NCBI GenBank assembly: GCA_015494595.1
Contig: WGAX01000112.1
Coordinates: forward strand, 1 to 8,047
Direction: 5' to 3'
Source: Nitratiruptor sp.
GTDB lineage: Bacteria > Campylobacterota > Campylobacteria > Campylobacterales > Nitratiruptoraceae
Length of the DNA stretch: 8,047 nucleotides
Program-made: the position numbers and the translations under genes
The notes under the pieces: model-generated
What the model saw: only the letters and a program-made list of their open reading frames with translations
What the model was told of the DNA's origin: nothing
Database searches by the model: none
Part shown: positions 5,225 through 8,047 of the stretch, piece after piece
Layout of the letters: each line of letters opens with the position of its first letter
Numbering within the stretch: the first letter of the stretch is position 1

Positions 5225-6700
5225 TTATTCTGGGATGAGTGTCCAGCCAGGCTTAAGCTGAGCTTTCCACATAAACATATAGTGCAAGATATGCTTAATC
5301 CAGTGTCCTGCAAGACCGATTTCACCAAAGGTGTAGTTAGGATCGCGTCCGGTGCCTGGGAATCTGTCGTAATCTGGCACAACAGGATAGACCGTAAGGG
5401 CTACTGCTGAGCCATTCCAAATACTCTTACCAGTTGATGCTACACACGCTGCACCCATCTCTGCCATAGATGCGTGATGACCTTTTTCTTTGACCTCTTC
5501 TAAAGAGTATTTGCCCTCAATCACTTCAGTAATTGTTCTAGCTACAGTTTTGCCAATAATTCCTGAAGGCATACCAGTTCTTGGAGGTGCTGGCGTGATT
5601 GGTGTGCCGTTGACAGATTTTGCAGGTTTACTGATTGGGTGTGGTGGAGCAAATGCAATCCCTACCGCAAACATATTGAGGTAATCTGGGTTTTGGTAGT
5701 ATTTTGGCCAATCACTTGCTTTCCACTCTTCAAAGGGTTTTGGTGTATAGTCTGCATCCACTTTCATAAAGCCATTTGGCATAAAGACTTTGTCAGTGAT
5801 GTCGTTGCCAGCTTTGTCGTATGCTTTAAGACCTACGCCGCTAAATGGAGGGATAAGCATTGCAAAATCAAACTCCTCTTCGCCCTCACTGCCATCTAGA
5901 AGCTCATAGTGCACTTTTCCTTTTTGCACCTCTTTAACATGCGCTCCTGTAATCCAGTCAACCCCACGCTCTGCAAACAAAGATTCTGCAAGTACTTTAG
6001 AGCTGACAATATGTCCGCCCCATTTAATATGCAGCCCTGCAACACCAAAGTCTCCCAAGAACTGCTCGTTGGAGATCCACTTGATTTCAGCTTTGTCTCT
6101 AACGCCAGCTTCTCGTAGCTCGTGCTCAATATTGAAGATATACTCAAACGCAGCCCCTTGACAAGTACACATTCCGTGACCTGTTCCTATTAAAAACTTA
6201 ACCTTCTCACCCTTTTTCATACGCTCAATAGCATTTTGAAAATGGGTATTTGCCTCTGCTGCGTGTCCATAGGTACAAACAGAAAGAGAGTGACCTCCAT
6301 CAGGTCCTAGTCCTGGCGTTGCAGCGAAGTTAAGTTTTGGTCCTGTTGCATTGATGAGGTAGTCGTACTCAACCTCTTCAGTTTCTCCCTTTTTATTTGG
6401 ATCGGTGTATTCGATCGTTACAAATGGTCTGTCGCTTCCCTCTTTGCCCTCTGGATGTATTGAGAGCGCTTTTGCTTGTCTAAAGTCAATCCCAGCCTTT
6501 TGGTAAACGGGAGCCAGCTCAAACACTACATCTTCTGGGCTCATTTCGCCCACACCTACCCAGATATTTGAAGGGATCCAGTTCCATTTGCTGTTTGGAG
6601 ATACCACCACTACCTCATGTTTATCGCCAAGCCAGTGTTTGGCAAAAGTAGCAGCAGTATGTCCAGAAACACCTGCACCAAGTACAACGATTCTTGCCAT
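5225..6700 (-). CDS. sqr: Sulfide:quinone oxidoreductase (FAD-dependent)
   Basis: Oxidises sulfide to sulfane sulfur or polysulfide and passes the electrons to the membrane quinone pool. 491 residues, longer than the roughly 430 of the Aquifex enzyme. Seen: the N-terminal FAD dinucleotide fold VLGAGVSGHTAA (6-17), NWIPSNIWVGVGEM (40-53), YLINATGPKL (114-123), and the redox cysteines: C142 in LSVCTYGHA, C178 and C180 in GHGMCTCQGAAFE, and C419 in MGAACVASTGKS. These match the three cysteines of SQR at the expected places, with C180 as an extra. NMFAVGIAFAPP (342-353) is the second FAD contact. The C-terminal GHWIKHILHYMFMWKAQLKPGW is amphipathic, as in membrane-bound SQRs. There is no signal peptide. 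The ATG has AGGGG upstream. It leads the four-gene operon. SQR subtype is not resolved; a flavocytochrome c-type sulfide dehydrogenase is the alternative, but no cytochrome partner is present. Confidence 0.92.
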   Translation of the reverse strand: MARIVVLGAGVSGHTAATFAKHWLGDKHEVVVVSPNSKWNWIPSNIWVGVGEMSPEDVVFELAPVYQKAGIDFRQAKALSIHPEGKEGSDRPFVTIEYTDPNKKGETEEVEYDYLINATGPKLNFAATPGLGPDGGHSLSVCTYGHAAEANTHFQNAIERMKKGEKVKFLIGTGHGMCTCQGAAFEYIFNIEHELREAGVRDKAEIKWISNEQFLGDFGVAGLHIKWGGHIVSSKVLAESLFAERGVDWITGAHVKEVQKGKVHYELLDGSEGEEEFDFAMLIPPFSGVGLKAYDKAGNDITDKVFMPNGFMKVDADYTPKPFEEWKASDWPKYYQNPDYLNMFAVGIAFAPPHPISKPAKSVNGTPITPAPPRTGMPSGIIGKTVARTITEVIEGKYSLEEVKEKGHHASMAEMGAACVASTGKSIWNGSAVALTVYPVVPDYDRFPGTGRDPNYTFGEIGLAGHWIKHILHYMFMWKAQLKPGWTLIPE

Positions 6701-6730
6701 ATTTGCCCCTTTTGAAAATTGATACCCTGT

Positions 6731-6736
6731 ATTATA
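6731..6736 (-). promoter_or_regulatory. Probable -10 box of the sqr operon (proximal)
   Basis: The minus strand reads CACTATAATACAGG, a perfect TATAAT 30 bases upstream of the sqr ATG, predicting a leader of about 24 bases that holds the AGGGG ribosome site (6706-6710). Upstream sequence is AT-rich without a -35 match. Confidence 0.65.
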
Positions 6737-6758
6737 GTGCTTTTGAGTTTAAAAGAAA

Positions 6759-6764
6759 ATTATA
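6759..6764 (-). promoter_or_regulatory. Second TATAAT box upstream of sqr (distal)
   Basis: A second perfect TATAAT lies 28 bases upstream of the first, preceded by a seven-T run on the minus strand (within 6766-6774). It could be an alternative promoter or chance in AT-rich DNA. The rest of the gap 6701-6821 shows no convincing terminator for the upstream gamma-carbonic-anhydrase-like gene, so read-through from ppk is possible. Confidence 0.35.
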
Positions 6765-6821
6765 AAGAAAAAAACCTAATTTAAAAGCATAAGTTTTACA
6801 AATCTTTCTCATAAAACAAAT

Positions 6822-7358
6822 TTATGATATATGCTCGATGTACTCATTTTTGTAGGCTACATACCTTTTTGCGCTGTTATAAAGCTCTTTTACCTCATCT
6901 TCGCTAAGCTCTCTTACTACTTTTGCCGGGCTTCCTAAAATCAGGCTTCTTGGAGGAAATTTTTTATTTCCTGTGACTAGTGCGCCTGCTCCCACAATCG
7001 ACTCTTTGCCAATAACTGCTCCATCTAAAATTGTTGCATTCATTCCTATCAAGCAGGCATCCTCAATAGTGCAGCCGTGCAGCATTACTCTGTGTCCAAT
7101 TGTTACATCATTGCCAATGATTGTGGGGTAGCCGTCGCTCATATCATCTTTTGTATAGTGAGTAACATGAATCATTGTAAGGTCTTGGATATTTGTTCTC
7201 TCACCTATTTTTATATAGTGCACATCACCTCTTATCACGCAGCCAAACCATATAGAGGCATCCCTGCCCAGCTCTACATTGCCAATAACAGTAGCACTTG
7301 GAGCAATCCAAACATCTTGTTGCAGTTTTGGAAACCACTCTTTGTATCGCAGTAACAT
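6822..7358 (-). CDS. Gamma-class carbonic anhydrase-like protein (YrdA/CamH type hexapeptide repeat)
   Basis: 178 residues forming a left-handed beta helix with repeated hexapeptides (for example PSATVIGNVELGRDASIW at 20-37). It would be a cytoplasmic trimer binding a metal between subunits. Seen: RGDVHYIKIG (43-52), RTNIQD (54-59), and the three metal His at H64 (MIHVTHYT), H89 (IGHR) and H94 (MLHG), all kept. The acidic loop that carries the proton shuttle Glu84 in the Methanosarcina Cam enzyme is absent, so carbonic anhydrase activity is possible but unproven; many relatives have unknown substrates. C-terminal GSPAKVVREL (142-151) and a terminal helix are typical. Start: ATG overlapping the ppk stop (TGATG), with AAGGAG six bases upstream. 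It is co-transcribed with ppk. Confidence 0.88.
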   Translation of the reverse strand: MLLRYKEWFPKLQQDVWIAPSATVIGNVELGRDASIWFGCVIRGDVHYIKIGERTNIQDLTMIHVTHYTKDDMSDGYPTIIGNDVTIGHRVMLHGCTIEDACLIGMNATILDGAVIGKESIVGAGALVTGNKKFPPRSLILGSPAKVVRELSEDEVKELYNSAKRYVAYKNEYIEHIS

Positions 7359-8047
7359 CAGCTCTCCTTCAACAGTCTTCTTGCAAGATTTTTTGCTTTA
7401 TTGGTTGTATTTTTCTCTTGAGCATTATAGAGTAATTTTGTATACTCTTCCATAAGAAGCTGAGAATTAATTTTTGGTTTTTGGGTGGGTACCTTTGCAT
7501 AGTCTCCATTGGGTAAGAGCTCTCTTGCTTTGACGTTATCTTTGAGTTGGATCTGTAAAATCTCTAATAGTCTCTCTGCTATATTGGAGTCAAAAATTGG
7601 TGTCATAAGCTCGATGCGCCGCTCAAGGTTTCTTGGCATCCAATCAGCGCTAGAGATATAGATTTGAGGAGAAGCGTGTTTGAAGTAGAAAATCCTTGCA
7701 TGCTCAAGATATTTACCTACAATTGAGATAACGCGAATATTCTCACTTACTCCCTCAATGCCTGGTCTAAGGCAGCAGATCCCTCTAACAATAAGCTCAA
7801 TTTTAACTCCTGCTTGACTTGCTTTGTATAAAGCTATAATGACATCTTGATCTACAAGAGCATTCATCTTTGCGATAATATGTCCCTGCTCTGCTTTTTT
7901 TCTCTCCTCTTCAATTATCTGTAAAAGTTTTGGTTTGATCTGGAAAGGGGACATATAGAGGGTTTTGAGTTTGGTTTTTTTGCTAAAGCCGGTGAGAAAG
8001 TGGAAAAATCTAGTAGCGTCCTCTACAATATGCTGTTTGGCAGTAAA
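7358..8047 (-). CDS. ppk: Polyphosphate kinase 1, C-terminal 229 residues, cut by the window edge
   Basis: PPK1 reversibly polymerises the gamma phosphate of ATP into inorganic polyphosphate. The frame is open to the right edge, so the 5' part (about 450-500 residues, including the autophosphorylated His of the first PLD-like domain) is outside. Seen: HIVEDATRFFHFLTGFS near the edge, LYMSPFQIKPKLLQII, HIIAKMNALVDQDVIIALYKAS, GVKIELIVRGICCLRPGI, the second conserved His in IVGKYLEHARIFYF, and SSADWMPRNLERRIELMTPIF, all hallmarks of PPK1 in the usual order. The Met at 7954 is internal (it is part of LYMSPF) and is not the start. The stop overlaps the ATG of the carbonic-anhydrase-like gene as TGATG, which indicates coupled translation. 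Confidence 0.96.
   Translation of the reverse strand, partial: FTAKQHIVEDATRFFHFLTGFSKKTKLKTLYMSPFQIKPKLLQIIEEERKKAEQGHIIAKMNALVDQDVIIALYKASQAGVKIELIVRGICCLRPGIEGVSENIRVISIVGKYLEHARIFYFKHASPQIYISSADWMPRNLERRIELMTPIFDSNIAERLLEILQIQLKDNVKARELLPNGDYAKVPTQKPKINSQLLMEEYTKLLYNAQEKNTTNKAKNLARRLLKES

Noticed and set aside
4967..5410. 147-codon plus-strand open frame across the gap after sqr
   Set aside because: It runs antisense to the ends of sqr and the deformylase-like gene and to the whole small gene; the minus-strand small gene has an ideal ribosome site and operon position, this one does not.
5896..6147. 83-codon minus-strand open frame inside sqr
   Set aside because: Shadow frame on the same strand as sqr; the sqr frame has the FAD and cysteine motifs throughout.
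7358..7954. ppk starting at the Met at 7954
   Set aside because: Conserved PPK1 sequence continues in frame upstream to the window edge, so this Met is internal.
1..8047. CRISPR arrays, tRNA or rRNA genes, insertion sequences, prophage genes
   Set aside because: No regularly spaced repeats, cloverleaf-like segments, transposase or integrase frames, or terminal inverted repeats were seen; the whole window is filled by ordinary chromosomal genes.

Overview
The window looks like a piece of a Campylobacterota (epsilonproteobacterial) chromosome, most likely from a sulfide-oxidising, vent-type lineage. I infer this from the gene set (sulfide:quinone oxidoreductase, PPK1, a rpmB / rpe / dnaQ neighbourhood that I recall from Campylobacter), the moderate-to-low GC with AT-rich intergenic DNA, and promoters with a clear TATAAT box but a phased T-tract pattern instead of a -35 box. 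Species is not assignable from the sequence alone. Coding density is very high and no gap exceeds about 130 bases.

Layout: (1) 1-929, minus strand: rpmB (L28) followed by argJ, which runs off the left edge. (2) 930-1055: a divergent promoter region with exactly phased T-tracts. (3) 1056-3052, plus strand: a tightly packed rpe-trpF-dnaQ operon with a 1-base gap, an 8-base overlap and two non-ATG starts. (4) 3024-6700, minus strand: a four-gene operon reading sqr, a 59-residue small gene, a peptide-deformylase-like/membrane fusion gene, and a DAACS sodium:carboxylate symporter. The symporter stop lies inside the end of dnaQ, where a terminator-like hairpin also sits. (5) 6701-6821: the sqr promoter region with two TATAAT boxes. 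(6) 6822-8047, minus strand: the 3' part of ppk (PPK1) followed by a gamma-carbonic-anhydrase-like hexapeptide-repeat gene, joined by a TGATG overlap.

Functionally, the left half is housekeeping: ribosome, arginine and tryptophan biosynthesis, pentose phosphate epimerase, proofreading exonuclease. The right half is the interesting part. The flavoprotein SQR is followed by a small protein with one hydrophobic segment, then by a deformylase fold that has lost its metal ligands (no Cys in motif II; HExDH replaced by RKIDM) and has gained a three-helix membrane domain with a CxxC, and then by an acidic-substrate symporter whose start codon lies inside the preceding gene. The tight spacing suggests co-expression, so this may be an undescribed membrane-associated accessory set for sulfide oxidation. 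That functional link is inference from gene order only.
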